From the NCBI GenBank assembly GCA_963579235.1, contig CAUZFM010000018.1, positions 1 through 33,594 on the forward strand: DNA of 33,594 bases. Direction: 5' to 3'. The notes under the pieces are model-generated. The model saw only the letters and a list, made by a program, of their open reading frames with translations. It did not search any database and was not told where the DNA came from. Positions 16,738-25,919 of the stretch are shown here, piece by piece. The position numbers and the translations under genes were made by a program. The DNA comes from UBA1149 sp963579235 (GTDB lineage Bacteria; Desulfobacterota; Binatia; UBA1149). Within the stretch, counting starts at the first letter, position 1. Every line of letters begins with the position of its first letter.

Positions 16738-19470
16738 ATGGCTCGCACCCTCGTCATCGTTGAGTCGCCTACCAAGGCGAAGACCCTGGGGAAGTTCCTC
16801 GGCAAGGACTACATCGTAGAGTCGAGCGTCGGCCACGTGCGCGATCTGCCCGCCAGCGCGTCGGACATCCCCGACGCGATAAAGAAAGAAAAGAAGTGGG
16901 CCACGCTGGGCGTGGACGTCGAAAACGACTTCGAACCGCTGTACCTGGTGTCGCCCGAAAAGAAGAAGATCGTCGCGGCGCTCAAGCGTCAGCTCAAGGG
17001 CTGCGACCGTCTGCTGCTCGCAACTGATGAAGACCGCGAAGGCGAGGCCATCAGCTGGCACTTGCTCGAGGTGCTCAAGCCCACTGTCCCGGTCAGCCGC
17101 ATGGTCTTTCACGAGATCACCCGCGACGCGATTCTCGCGGCCCTTGAACATACCCGCGAGCTCGACGAAAACATGGTCCGTGCCCAGGAGGCGCGGCGCA
17201 TAATAGACCGCCTGGTGGGCTACGAGCTGTCGCCGGTGTTGTGGCGCAAGATACTGCCCCGGCTGTCGGCCGGTCGCGTGCAGAGCGTCGCCATACGCTT
17301 GATAGTGGAACGCGAGCGCGCGCGCATGCGTTTCAAGGAGGCCAGCTGGTGGGATCTTGTCGCCTCCTTGAAGGCTGACGAGGGCGGCGAGTTCTCGGCG
17401 CGCCTGGTATCGATCGACGGCGCCCGGCTTGCGGGCGGCAAGGACTTTGATCCCGACACCGGGATGATTTCACGCGACAAGGTCTACCTGCTGGGCGGCG
17501 AGGAGGCCGAAAAACTTCGAGCGGCTGCGGGCACGGCTTCCTACTCGGTACTGAGCACCGAGGAGAAACCCTTCAAGCGTTCGCCGGCTCCGCCATTTAC
17601 GACTTCTACCCTGCAGCAGGAGGGCGGGCGCAAGCTCGGTTTTGACGCGCGGCGGACCATGCGCGCGGCGCAGCGGCTCTACGAGCTCGGTTTTATTACT
17701 TATATGCGAACCGACTCGGTGGCGCTGGCTCCCGACGCGGTGAAGGCCGCGCGGGCGACCATAGGCAAGCTCTACGGCAAGGACTTCGTGCCCGACAAGC
17801 CGAGGACCTTTATCAACAAGGTCAAGAATGCCCAGGAGGCCCATGAAGCGATACGCCCGTCGGGAGACACCTTTGCCCCGGTGGATGAGCTGCGCTCGAG
17901 ACTGGGCGACGACGAGGCGCGCCTGTACGAGATGATCTGGAAGCGCACCATGGCCTGCCAGATGACCGAGGCCCGCGGCCGCCGCATGGTGGTCAAGGTG
18001 TCCGCGCGCGTGAACGACCAGGATCTGTTGTTCCAGGCCAACGGCAACGTCGTCGATTTTCCAGGCTTCCTGCGTGTGTACGTAGAGGGCAGCGACGACC
18101 CGGAGGCCGCCCTTTCGGACCGCGAGGTGGTGCTGCCATCGGTGAAAGGTGGCGACAAGCTTGCGCTGGCAGGCCTCGACGGCAATGAGCACAGCACCCA
18201 GCCACCGGCCCGCCTGACCGAGGCCTCGCTGGTCAAGCTCATGGAAGAGTCGGGCATCGGCAGGCCCAGTACCTACGCCAGCGTGATAGCCAACATCGAG
18301 CGGCGTGAGTACACATTTAAGAAAGGTACGGCGCTGGTGCCCACCTTCACGGCCTTCGCGGTGGTGCAGCTGCTGCAGGAGCATTTTTCGCACCTCATCG
18401 ACACTTCGTTCACCGCCGGCATGGAAGACCGTCTCGATTCCATAGCCAGGGGCGAGGGCGAGGCCACCCCTTACCTGCACGAGTTCTATTACGGCAACGG
18501 CGACCCGGGTCTGCGTCCACTACTGGACGAAAAGATCGATGACATCGACCCCCGCAAGGTGTGCTCGATTTCGATGGGGGTCGACGAGCAGGGCACGGAG
18601 TACGTAATCCGCGCCGGTCGTTATGGTCCCTACGTCCAGCGGGGTGAAGAAACAGCTTCTCTGCCCGACGACGTCTGCCCTGACGAGGTAACCCTGCAGT
18701 GGCTCGACGAGTTGTTGGAGAAAGCCGCTGCAGGCCCCGTGCAACTAGGCGAGGATCCGGAGACCGGCAAGGCGATATACATGATGGAGGGCCGCTTCGG
18801 CCCCTACGTGCAACTGGGTGACCAGGAAGAAAAGGGAGACAAGCCGCCTAGGGCTTCACCGCTGCCGGGCATGGACCCCGCGACGCTCAGCCTGGAGCAG
18901 GCGCTGCAGTTGCTGGCCCTGCCCCGGACGGTGGGTGCCGACAACGACGGCGTAGAAATACTCGGCTTCAACGGCCGTTACGGCCCTTACCTCAAGAGGG
19001 GCAGTGACACCCGCAGTCTCGAAGACGGCGACGACCTTCTCAAGCTGAGCCTCGAGCGGGCCCTACACCTGCTCAGCCAACCAAAGCGTCGCGGGCGGCG
19101 CAAGGCGGCCGAGCCACTGAAGGTATTTGAAAACGTGGAGGCGCTCGAAGGGGCCACCATCAAGTTGCTCGAGGGCCGCTTCGGCCCCTACGTGACCGAC
19201 GGTGAGACCAACGCCTCGCTGCCACGCGACAGCGGCGACGCCAAGCAGATTACCGAGGCGAGGGCGGTGCAGCTCATTCTCGACCGGCGCGCGCGTGGAC
19301 CGGCGCGAAAAAAGAAGAAGAAAGCCGCGAAGAAGAAGGCTAAGAAGAAAACTACTAAGAAGAAGGCCACTAAAAAGAAGGCAGTCGGCAAGAAGGCTTC
19401 CGCTAAGAAGACGCTCAAGGCGACCGCTGCTGAAGAGCCGGTTGCCGATTCCGGCGACGTGGAGTCCTGA
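16738..19470 (+). CDS. topA: DNA topoisomerase I with lysine-rich tail
   Basis: Type IA topoisomerase that relaxes negative supercoils, 910 aa. The Toprim domain begins at once (MARTLVIVESPTKAKTLGKF, E9) and contains DEDREGE (D97, D99, E101). The catalytic tyrosine sits in FITYMRTDS (Y322), and SAGRVQSVAIRLI and ESGIGRPSTYA follow. Instead of the CxxC zinc ribbons of E. coli TopA, the C-terminus carries four repeats of the form GR(Y/F)GPYV (from about residues 625, 683, 745 and 812). A tail of about 40 residues then consists largely of Lys, Ala and Thr (19309-19422). ATG 16738 is chosen over the longer frame because AAGGA precedes it and the family starts there. It is 5 bp upstream of trmFO. 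Confidence 0.96.
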   Translation: MARTLVIVESPTKAKTLGKFLGKDYIVESSVGHVRDLPASASDIPDAIKKEKKWATLGVDVENDFEPLYLVSPEKKKIVAALKRQLKGCDRLLLATDEDREGEAISWHLLEVLKPTVPVSRMVFHEITRDAILAALEHTRELDENMVRAQEARRIIDRLVGYELSPVLWRKILPRLSAGRVQSVAIRLIVERERARMRFKEASWWDLVASLKADEGGEFSARLVSIDGARLAGGKDFDPDTGMISRDKVYLLGGEEAEKLRAAAGTASYSVLSTEEKPFKRSPAPPFTTSTLQQEGGRKLGFDARRTMRAAQRLYELGFITYMRTDSVALAPDAVKAARATIGKLYGKDFVPDKPRTFINKVKNAQEAHEAIRPSGDTFAPVDELRSRLGDDEARLYEMIWKRTMACQMTEARGRRMVVKVSARVNDQDLLFQANGNVVDFPGFLRVYVEGSDDPEAALSDREVVLPSVKGGDKLALAGLDGNEHSTQPPARLTEASLVKLMEESGIGRPSTYASVIANIERREYTFKKGTALVPTFTAFAVVQLLQEHFSHLIDTSFTAGMEDRLDSIARGEGEATPYLHEFYYGNGDPGLRPLLDEKIDDIDPRKVCSISMGVDEQGTEYVIRAGRYGPYVQRGEETASLPDDVCPDEVTLQWLDELLEKAAAGPVQLGEDPETGKAIYMMEGRFGPYVQLGDQEEKGDKPPRASPLPGMDPATLSLEQALQLLALPRTVGADNDGVEILGFNGRYGPYLKRGSDTRSLEDGDDLLKLSLERALHLLSQPKRRGRRKAAEPLKVFENVEALEGATIKLLEGRFGPYVTDGETNASLPRDSGDAKQITEARAVQLILDRRARGPARKKKKKAAKKKAKKKTTKKKATKKKAVGKKASAKKTLKATAAEEPVADSGDVES
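19309..19422 (+). repeat. Lysine-rich low-complexity coding repeat in topA
   Basis: AAG/AAA-rich tract encoding runs such as KKKKKAAKKKAKKK, TTKKKATKKKA and GKKASAKK. It resembles histone H1-like tails, and similar basic tails on TopA of actinobacteria aid DNA binding and processivity; that role is inferred here. Repeat length is likely to vary between strains through slippage. Confidence 0.85.
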
Positions 19471-19475
19471 GCCGG

Positions 19476-20834
19476 ATGGCGATCGTGGACGGCAAGGTCA
19501 CCGTCATCGGAGGGGGGTTGGCCGGTTGCGAGGCTGCCTGGCAGTTGGCCAGGCAGGGCGTGGCCGTGGACCTGTTCGAAATGCGGCCGCTGCGCGGCAC
19601 CGAGGCACATACCACCGACGGTCTCGCCGAGCTCGTCTGCTCCAACTCGCTCAGGGACAACAGCCTTTCGAGTGCCGTGGGCGTTCTCAAGGAAGAGATG
19701 CGGCGCATGGGCTCGCTGATCATCGCCGCTGCCGAGGCTCACCAGGTGCCAGCGGGTTCGGCGTTGGCAGTCGACCGCAACGGTTTTTCGCGCTACGTGC
19801 ACGAGGCTGTTGAGCAGGAGCCCGGCATAACGCTGAAGCGCGACGAGCTGACCACCATTCCCGACGAGTCGGTGGTCATCGTAGCCACCGGGCCGTTGAC
19901 CTCGCCGTCGATGGCTTCGGCCCTGGGCCAGCTGATGGGCAGCAAGCACCTCTATTTCTACGACGCCATATCTCCCATAGTCACGGCCGAGTCGGTTAAT
20001 ATGGACGTTGCCTTTCGCGCCGCGCGCTACGGCCGCGGTGGCGACGACTACGTCAACTGCCCGCTCAACGAAGACGACTACAACGCGCTGGTCGATGAGA
20101 TTCTCTCGGCGGAGTTCGTGGAGGCCCGCGATTTTGAGCGCTGCGTATGGTTTGAAGGCTGCATGCCGGTCGAAGAGATCGCGCGGCGTGGACGCGAATC
20201 GCTGAGGTTCGGGCCGATGAAACCCGTAGGCCTGGAGTTGCCCGACGGCGGCGGCATGGCCCACGCGGTGCTACAGCTCAGGCAGGACGACAGCGAGGGA
20301 CGGCTGCTGGGCATGGTGGGTTTTCAGACCCGCATGACCTGGACCGAACAACGCCGGGTGTTCCGCGGCATCCCTGGATTAGAGAACGCCGAGTTCGTGC
20401 GCATGGGCAGCCTGCACCGCAACACCTTTCTCGACTCGCCGCGGGTACTCACGACCGACCTGCAGGTAAAGAACAGGCCGGGACTGTTCATAGCCGGGCA
20501 GCTGACCGGGGTGGAGGGCTACGTGGAGTCGGCGGCCACCGGCCTGCTCTGCGGCGTTAACGCGGCCCGCGCGCTCCTGGGCCAGGCCTCACTGCTGCCA
20601 CCGCCCAGCACGGCGCTGGGCTCGCTGCTGGCCTACGTCACCGACGAGGGCCGTCGCGATTTTCAACCCATGAACGCCAACTACGGGCTCATGCCCCCGC
20701 TCGAGGGTCGCAAGCTGCGCAAGCGCGAGCGTCGCCAGGCCATGGGCCGCAGGGCTCTCGAAGAGCACGGGCGGTGGATGCAGACCTGGCCCGGCGGCAG
20801 TGACGGGCACAACGCGCGAGCGCAACAGGTATGA
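19476..20834 (+). CDS. trmFO: Folate-dependent tRNA (uracil-5-)-methyltransferase TrmFO
   Basis: Flavoprotein that makes 5-methyluridine at tRNA position 54 using methylene-tetrahydrofolate and FAD/NADH, 452 aa. The FAD-binding VTVIGGGLAGCEAA (G12-G17) is followed by FEMRP and ELVCSNSLRDNSLSSAVGVLKEEMR, whose Cys55 matches the B. subtilis C53 position. FEGCMPVEEIARRG carries C229 (equivalent of C226), and FGPMKPVGL, GLFIAGQLTGVEGYVESAATG and NANYGLMPPL follow. The gene follows topA by 5 bp and ends in an ATGA overlap with a HU gene. In many genomes xerC-hslVU follows trmFO; here they are absent. A GidA/MnmG identity is excluded by length and motifs. Confidence 0.96.
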   Translation: MAIVDGKVTVIGGGLAGCEAAWQLARQGVAVDLFEMRPLRGTEAHTTDGLAELVCSNSLRDNSLSSAVGVLKEEMRRMGSLIIAAAEAHQVPAGSALAVDRNGFSRYVHEAVEQEPGITLKRDELTTIPDESVVIVATGPLTSPSMASALGQLMGSKHLYFYDAISPIVTAESVNMDVAFRAARYGRGGDDYVNCPLNEDDYNALVDEILSAEFVEARDFERCVWFEGCMPVEEIARRGRESLRFGPMKPVGLELPDGGGMAHAVLQLRQDDSEGRLLGMVGFQTRMTWTEQRRVFRGIPGLENAEFVRMGSLHRNTFLDSPRVLTTDLQVKNRPGLFIAGQLTGVEGYVESAATGLLCGVNAARALLGQASLLPPPSTALGSLLAYVTDEGRRDFQPMNANYGLMPPLEGRKLRKRERRQAMGRRALEEHGRWMQTWPGGSDGHNARAQQV

Positions 20835-21100
20835 CCAAGGCGGAGTTGGTAGAATCGGTGGCAAGGAGCACGGGCTTGTCGGGGCGGGCGGCTGCCGAGG
20901 CAGTGGAAGCCACCATACGGCAGATCGCTCGTGCCCTGAAAAAAGAAAAACGCGTGTCCGTGGCCGGGCTCGGCACCTTCTCGGTCCGGGTTCGCAAGGC
21001 ACGCAAGGGACGCAACCCTCGTACCGGTGAAGAGTTGACCATCAAGGCAGGAAAGACTGTTGGTTTTCGCGCCGCTCCCGGGCTGAAAAAAGGACTCTAG
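20831..21100 (+). CDS. HU family DNA-binding protein (second copy)
   Basis: 89-aa HU-like protein: MTKAELVESVARSTGLSGRA, VSVAGLGTFSVRVRKARKGRNPRTGEEL and VGFRAAPGLKKGL give the HU pattern with the conserved GRNP arm motif. It differs widely from the 6471 copy (more basic tail, GFRAAPGLK instead of AFSVAKAFK, which is closer to classic HU). The start ATG 20831 overlaps the trmFO stop by 4 bp, so it should be translated by coupling within the dprA-topA-trmFO operon. The glnE GTG follows 7 bp later. A nucleoid protein cotranscribed with topoisomerase I could couple supercoiling and DNA packing, but this is inference. Confidence 0.93.
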   Translation: MTKAELVESVARSTGLSGRAAAEAVEATIRQIARALKKEKRVSVAGLGTFSVRVRKARKGRNPRTGEELTIKAGKTVGFRAAPGLKKGL

Positions 21101-21107
21101 GAGCATC

Positions 21108-24100
21108 GTGTTACCCTCCGCACTGTCGGGGCTGGGTAGGGCAGGGTGGAGAGCTGCTCTCGAATCGGCGTTGGAAAGGGCGCCGTCGCCCGCCCACGCG
21201 CTGGCGGCGACCGAGAGGCTGCTCGAGTCGGGCGGCCGCAAGGCGCTCAGCAACTGGCCCGCTGCGGGGCTCGACGACCTGCTTGCCATCCTCGGTGCCA
21301 GCCCTGCCATGGCCCGCACCCTGGCGGGCATGGGCGAGAGCTGGCCCGACTGCGCCCGTCGCTACCAGGACCCTAATCCCGGACAGCGCGGGCTGGCCTC
21401 GCTCAGCGGCGCCCGCCGGGCCCGCAACGAAGAGCAGCTCGCCGAGCGCCTGCACGAACTCGCAGCGCTCGAGATGCTGCGTATCGGCGCCCGCGACCTT
21501 CTCGGCCTTGCCACGCTCGACGACACCACGCAGGGGCTGACCGAGCTCGCCGAGTTTTCGATCAAGACAACGGTGGACAGGTTGCGCCGTATATTCGTGC
21601 ACGAGCAGGGCGACGTACTCACCACGGATGGCCGGCCGCTGGGCTTTGTCGTGCTCGGCATGGGCAAGCTGGGCGCGGGCGAGCTCAATTACAGCTCGGA
21701 CGTGGACCTGGTCTGTCTATACGAGAGCGCGCCGCTGGCCGAGGGTTGCCCCGACGCCGGTAGTTTTTTTTCCTCGCTGGTGTCGGGCCTATCGCGCGTA
21801 ATAGGCGGCGGCGATTCGGGGGGCTTCGTGTTTCGGGTTGATCTCGACCTCAGGCCAGAGGGGATGCAGGGCCCTGTCGTCAATCCCGTGGCAGCTGCGT
21901 TATCCTACTACGAGGGCTGGGGCGACACCTGGGAACGCGGGGTCATGCTCAAGGCCCGCCCGGTGGGTGGCCAACTCGAACTGGGCGAAGAGTTTGTCCG
22001 CGAGATACAGCCCTTCGTTTTTCGTCGCCACCTCGACTACCAGACCATTGAAGATTTCAGGCGCATGAAGGAGCGCATAGACGCCGAGCTGGCCGAGCTA
22101 CCGCGCGAGACCAGGAACGTCAAGATAGGCTGGGGGGGCATACGCGAGCTGGAGTTCGTGGTTCAGCTCATGCAGATCGTTCACGGCGGCCACGTACACT
22201 CGGTGCGCTGCCGGGGCACGCTGCCGGCGCTTGTAGAACTCGAGAAGCACGGCTTCATGACCAGCGAGGATACCGGCAGGCTGCGCGAGGCTTACGTTTT
22301 TCTGCGCGACGTTGAGCACGCGCTGCAGGTGGTCGAACGCAGGCAGACCCAGACTCTGCCCAGCGGTCGCGAGGAGCTCACCTGGCTGGCCCGGCGACTG
22401 GGCTACGGGACCGGCCGCCGGGGCAGGCCGGTGCTCGACCCGGCTGCGCGCGGAGACGAGGCCGATGCCTTTGAGGCCGACTGGCAACGTCACACCGGGC
22501 AGGTGCGAGAGGCGTTCATACGGTTCCTCGAGTTACGGACCGATTCTTCGCCGGTGGCATCTACGGATTCCTTTCCCGCCCTGGTCGACGATCTTTCATC
22601 GGGGCGCCTCGACGAGGCCGCCGCTGGACTCAAGGAGCTGGGCCTGCGCGATCCCGGGGCAGCGGCTTCGTCTCTGCAACGCCTGTTCCGGGGAAGGGGC
22701 CTGGGCCCGATGAACGCGCAACGGCGCAGGGCCATCGAAGCCATGGCACCGGCGCTGCTCGACGCCGTTGTCCGCAGCGGCGACCCCGACCGGGCGCTAG
22801 GCAACCTGGTGGAGTTTCTCCTGCGCACCGGCGCGCACACCAGCTACCTGGCCCTGCTCGGCGGGTCACCGGCCACCATGCTCACCCTCGTGCGTCTGTT
22901 TGCCGGCAGCGCCTTGCTGTCGAGCTTGCTGGTCGGTCACCCCGAGCTCATCGATTCATTGGTGAGGTCGGACCGCGGGGCTCCGACCAGGGAGCGCCAC
23001 GACATGGAGGCCGAGCTGGCCCGGGCCTGCGATGCGGTGGAAGAGGAAGAAGACCTGCTGGCTGCGCTCAGGCGCTTCAAGTCGGCTGAACTGCTGCGCG
23101 TAGGTTTCAACGACCTCGCCGGCGAACTCGACGACCGGCAGGTATCCCGCGAGCTGGTCACGCTGGCCGAGGTCTGTCTTTGCGAAGCCGCCCGCCAGGC
23201 CCGTAGGCTGCTGGGCCTGGGCGAGGACCCGGGCCGCGGCAGGGTGCGGCTTGCGGTGCTGGCCATGGGGCGACTTGGCGCCGGCGAGCTGGGCTACGGC
23301 TCGGACCTCGACATAATCTTCATTTACCAGGGGCGCGGTGAGGACTTCGACGAAACGGCCCACACAGCGGCGACCCGGCTGGCCCAGAAAATCGTGTCGC
23401 TGCTGCGGGTGCCCACCCGCGACGGCAGGGTATTCGAGGTTGACACCAGGCTGCGCCCGTCGGGCCGGGGAGGGCCGCTGGTGACCTCCCTCGATCGTTT
23501 CATCAGCTACCACGACAAGGAGGCCGACCTGTGGGAGCGGCAGGCCCTGCTCAGGGGACGGGTGGCGTACGGTCCAGCCACGCTGGCGCGGCGTGTTCAC
23601 TCGGAGTTGCAGCGGCTGGTATATACGAGCGGGATCAGCGAGAGCGGGGTCCGCGAGATCGCCGAGCTGCGCGACAAGGTGATAGCTGACCGCGAGATAG
23701 ACGAAGAGCTGCGGCTCAATTTCAAAGTCGGCCGGGGCGGCATTGCCGACCTCGAGACCATAGTGCAGGTGTTGCAGCTTGCGCACGGCCATTCGAACGA
23801 GCTGCTGCGGGCGGCCTGCAGCACCAGCGATACGCTGGCCGTGTTGCGCGAAGAGGGCTTGCTGGACCGGGCCGATGCCGAGCGCCTGGAGGCGGCCTAT
23901 GTCTTTCTGCGACGGCTGGAGTCGGGGCTCAGGCTTGACCAGGACAAGTCGGTAGAAGACGTCGAACGCGACGCCCGCCTGCTGGGACCGGTGGCCAATC
24001 GCATGGGATTCACAGGCCCCTCGGCCTCGGCTGACCTGCTCACCGAGGTCGACTCCCGGCGCGCGCTGGTAAGCGAGATCTACGCTCGCCACCTGGCCGG

Positions 24101-24119
24101 CGACCCGTCGTCTCGTTGA
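21108..24119 (+). CDS. glnE: Bifunctional glutamine synthetase adenylyltransferase/adenylyl-removing enzyme
   Basis: Controls glutamine synthetase by attaching or phosphorolytically removing AMP at a tyrosine in response to PII and glutamine, 1003 aa. It has two nucleotidyltransferase domains. The N-terminal deadenylylase carries VLGMGKLGAGELNYSSDVDL (182-201, D198 and D200). The C-terminal adenylylase carries VLAMGRLGAGELGYGSDLDI (717-736, D733 and D735). GGIRELEFVVQLMQ and GGIADLETIVQVLQ begin the paired helical regulatory bundles. Both acidic pairs are intact, so both activities are expected. GTG 21108 is supported by AGGAG 5 nt upstream. It is 7 bp after the HU gene. No glnA, glnB or glnD gene is in the window. 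Confidence 0.95.
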   Translation: MLPSALSGLGRAGWRAALESALERAPSPAHALAATERLLESGGRKALSNWPAAGLDDLLAILGASPAMARTLAGMGESWPDCARRYQDPNPGQRGLASLSGARRARNEEQLAERLHELAALEMLRIGARDLLGLATLDDTTQGLTELAEFSIKTTVDRLRRIFVHEQGDVLTTDGRPLGFVVLGMGKLGAGELNYSSDVDLVCLYESAPLAEGCPDAGSFFSSLVSGLSRVIGGGDSGGFVFRVDLDLRPEGMQGPVVNPVAAALSYYEGWGDTWERGVMLKARPVGGQLELGEEFVREIQPFVFRRHLDYQTIEDFRRMKERIDAELAELPRETRNVKIGWGGIRELEFVVQLMQIVHGGHVHSVRCRGTLPALVELEKHGFMTSEDTGRLREAYVFLRDVEHALQVVERRQTQTLPSGREELTWLARRLGYGTGRRGRPVLDPAARGDEADAFEADWQRHTGQVREAFIRFLELRTDSSPVASTDSFPALVDDLSSGRLDEAAAGLKELGLRDPGAAASSLQRLFRGRGLGPMNAQRRRAIEAMAPALLDAVVRSGDPDRALGNLVEFLLRTGAHTSYLALLGGSPATMLTLVRLFAGSALLSSLLVGHPELIDSLVRSDRGAPTRERHDMEAELARACDAVEEEEDLLAALRRFKSAELLRVGFNDLAGELDDRQVSRELVTLAEVCLCEAARQARRLLGLGEDPGRGRVRLAVLAMGRLGAGELGYGSDLDIIFIYQGRGEDFDETAHTAATRLAQKIVSLLRVPTRDGRVFEVDTRLRPSGRGGPLVTSLDRFISYHDKEADLWERQALLRGRVAYGPATLARRVHSELQRLVYTSGISESGVREIAELRDKVIADREIDEELRLNFKVGRGGIADLETIVQVLQLAHGHSNELLRAACSTSDTLAVLREEGLLDRADAERLEAAYVFLRRLESGLRLDQDKSVEDVERDARLLGPVANRMGFTGPSASADLLTEVDSRRALVSEIYARHLAGDPSSR

Positions 24120-24192
24120 CCTGCAGGCAGGCGGCGTGTATCGGTCGGGGCTGGCGGCCGCGCGGTTGCGTGGCGGCAAAGAGGTGTGACCC

Positions 24193-25113
24193 GTGACCAC
24201 TACCGACAAGATATGGATGGATGGAGTGCTCGTTGACTGGGATGACGCCCAGGTCCACGTGCTCAGCCACAGCCTGCACTACGGGCTGGGCGTTTTTGAG
24301 GGTATTCGCTGCTACCGCTGCGAGGACGGCGGTTCGGCCGTGTTCAGGCTCGACGATCACGCCAGGCGCCTGCGCGATTCGGCCCATATACTGGGGCTGG
24401 ACTGCCCGTGGAGCCAGGACGAGATCGCCACGGCCTGCCTCGACACTATAAAGGCCAACGGGCTCGAAGAGTGCTACATCCGCCCACTGCTGTTCCTGGG
24501 TGAGGGCGAGATGGGGCTGGCTGCTACCTCCAACAAGGTACACCTGAGCATAGCCGCCTGGCCCTGGGGCGCCTACCTGGGTGACGACGCGATCAAGAAC
24601 GGCATCCGCTTGAAGACCTCTTCGTTGCAGCGCTACACGGTCAACAGCTTCATGACCAAGGCCAAGGCGACCGGCCAGTACATCAACTCGATACTGGCCA
24701 GCCGAGAGGCGGCCAACTCCGGCTACGACGAGGCCCTGTTGCTCGACGTTGATGGTTTCGTTGCCGAGGGCTGTGGCGAAAACCTGTTCATGGCCCGGGG
24801 CGGGCGGGTCAAGACCCCCAACATAGCCACCGTGCTCGAGGGGATAACGCGAGACACCGTAATAACGCTGCTCCGTGACCAGGGCGTTGAGCTGGTCGAG
24901 GAGCGCTTTACGCGCGACGAGATCTACATAGCCGATGAGGCATGGTTTACCGGCACAGCGGCAGAGATCACGCCCATAGCCTCGTTGGACGACCGCAAGG
25001 TAGGACCCGGTAAGCCGGGGCCGATTACCAAGGCACTGCAGGAAGTTTTCTTCGCAGCCATCAAGGGGAAGCAGCCGAGCTACGAACACTGGCTCACGCG
25101 GGTACCGTCCTGA
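24193..25113 (+). CDS. ilvE: Branched-chain amino acid aminotransferase
   Basis: PLP-dependent fold type IV transaminase interconverting Val, Leu, Ile and their 2-oxo acids, 306 aa. The typical N-terminus IWMDGVLVDWDDAQVHVLSH and SLHYGLGVFEGIRCYR are present, with LLFLGEGEMGL. The PLP lysine is K158 in KAKATGQYINS by alignment with the KAGGNY motif, and DEALLLDVDGFVAEGCGENLF and EGITRDTVITLL follow. GTG 24193 has AGAGGTG upstream. The class IV family also includes D-amino acid transaminase and ADC lyase (PabC), but length and motifs favour IlvE. The 73-bp gap after glnE leaves room for a promoter, though none is clear. Confidence 0.93.
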   Translation: MTTTDKIWMDGVLVDWDDAQVHVLSHSLHYGLGVFEGIRCYRCEDGGSAVFRLDDHARRLRDSAHILGLDCPWSQDEIATACLDTIKANGLEECYIRPLLFLGEGEMGLAATSNKVHLSIAAWPWGAYLGDDAIKNGIRLKTSSLQRYTVNSFMTKAKATGQYINSILASREAANSGYDEALLLDVDGFVAEGCGENLFMARGGRVKTPNIATVLEGITRDTVITLLRDQGVELVEERFTRDEIYIADEAWFTGTAAEITPIASLDDRKVGPGKPGPITKALQEVFFAAIKGKQPSYEHWLTRVPS

Positions 25114-25166
25114 GCCAGCCGCGGCGCGGGTTCCGCCTGGGCGGCTCCGGTTCGGGCGGGTCAGGC

Positions 25167-25919
25167 ATGGGGATAGGGCCGAGCGGGCCCGTCCCGTCGG
25201 CGATAAAGGGCCTCATGATCGCCAACGTGCTGATCTACATCATGCAGATCAGCGCCCCCCGTTACTTCTTTCTTGAGAACTTCGCGCTGGTGGGCCCGTA
25301 TGTGCTGCGGGGTGAGATCTGGCGGCTTGGCAGCTACCAGTTCCTGCACGGGGGAGCGTGGCACCTGGGCATAAACATGCTCATGTTGTGGATGTTCGGC
25401 TCGGAGCTTGAACAGCGCTGGGGCTCGCGTTTCTTTCTGAAGTACTACTTCCTCTGCGGTGTCGGCGGCGGCCTGCTCTACACCCTGTTCATGGCAGATG
25501 CCATGGTTCCCAGCGTCGGCGCTTCGGGTGCCATCTACGGGGTGCTGATGGCCTACGGCCTGTGGTTTCCCAACCGCCAGGTACTGCTCTGGTTCGTAGT
25601 GCCCATTCCGGTGCGTACGCTGGTCCTGTTTCTTATCCTGATCGAGTTCCTGCAGTCCTTGCAGTCGTCGGGCAGTGGCATTGCTCACGCGGCTCACCTC
25701 GGGGGCATGGCCTTCGGGTATGTTTACCTGCGGTGGTGGGGACAGCGCTACGGTGCCACGCTGGGTGCCTTGCCCGGCCTGAAGGATATTCGTATGGCCT
25801 GGCTGAGATGGAAGTTCAGGCGTTTGCAGAAGCGCCGCATGGGCGGCGGTGAGGGCGGCGGTGAGGGCGGCGGTGAGGGCGGCGGCAGTAAGGGCCGCGG
25901 CGGGCGTACGCTGCACTGA
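25167..25919 (+). CDS. Rhomboid family intramembrane serine protease
   Basis: Six-helix membrane protease, 250 aa, cleaving transmembrane substrates. Helix 1 (IKGLMIANVLIYIMQ), RLGSYQFLHGGAWHLGINMLML (His and Asn of the loop/helix 2), GxSG active site VGASGAIYGV (S120) and AHAAHLGGMAFGYVYL (catalytic H177; H174 nearby) are all present, so it is likely an active protease. The C-terminus is cytoplasmic by prediction, basic (RWKFRRLQKRR) and ends in GGGEGGGEGGGEGGGS repeats. ATG 25167 is the first possible start in its frame after the ilvE stop region, 53 bp downstream of ilvE, with a purine-rich stretch 5' of it. Substrate unknown. Confidence 0.92.
   Translation: MGIGPSGPVPSAIKGLMIANVLIYIMQISAPRYFFLENFALVGPYVLRGEIWRLGSYQFLHGGAWHLGINMLMLWMFGSELEQRWGSRFFLKYYFLCGVGGGLLYTLFMADAMVPSVGASGAIYGVLMAYGLWFPNRQVLLWFVVPIPVRTLVLFLILIEFLQSLQSSGSGIAHAAHLGGMAFGYVYLRWWGQRYGATLGALPGLKDIRMAWLRWKFRRLQKRRMGGGEGGGEGGGEGGGSKGRGGRTLH
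25842..25888 (+). repeat. 12-bp tandem repeat encoding GGGE
   Basis: Three identical copies of GGCGGCGGTGAG plus a partial fourth encode repeating Gly-Gly-Gly-Glu at the rhomboid C-terminus. Identity of the copies at DNA level points to recent slippage, and length is probably polymorphic. Confidence 0.9.

Noticed and set aside
22956..24209. 417-codon minus-strand frame inside glnE
   Set aside because: Both glnE nucleotidyltransferase motifs and the rest of the protein are intact here; the antisense frame shows no domain.
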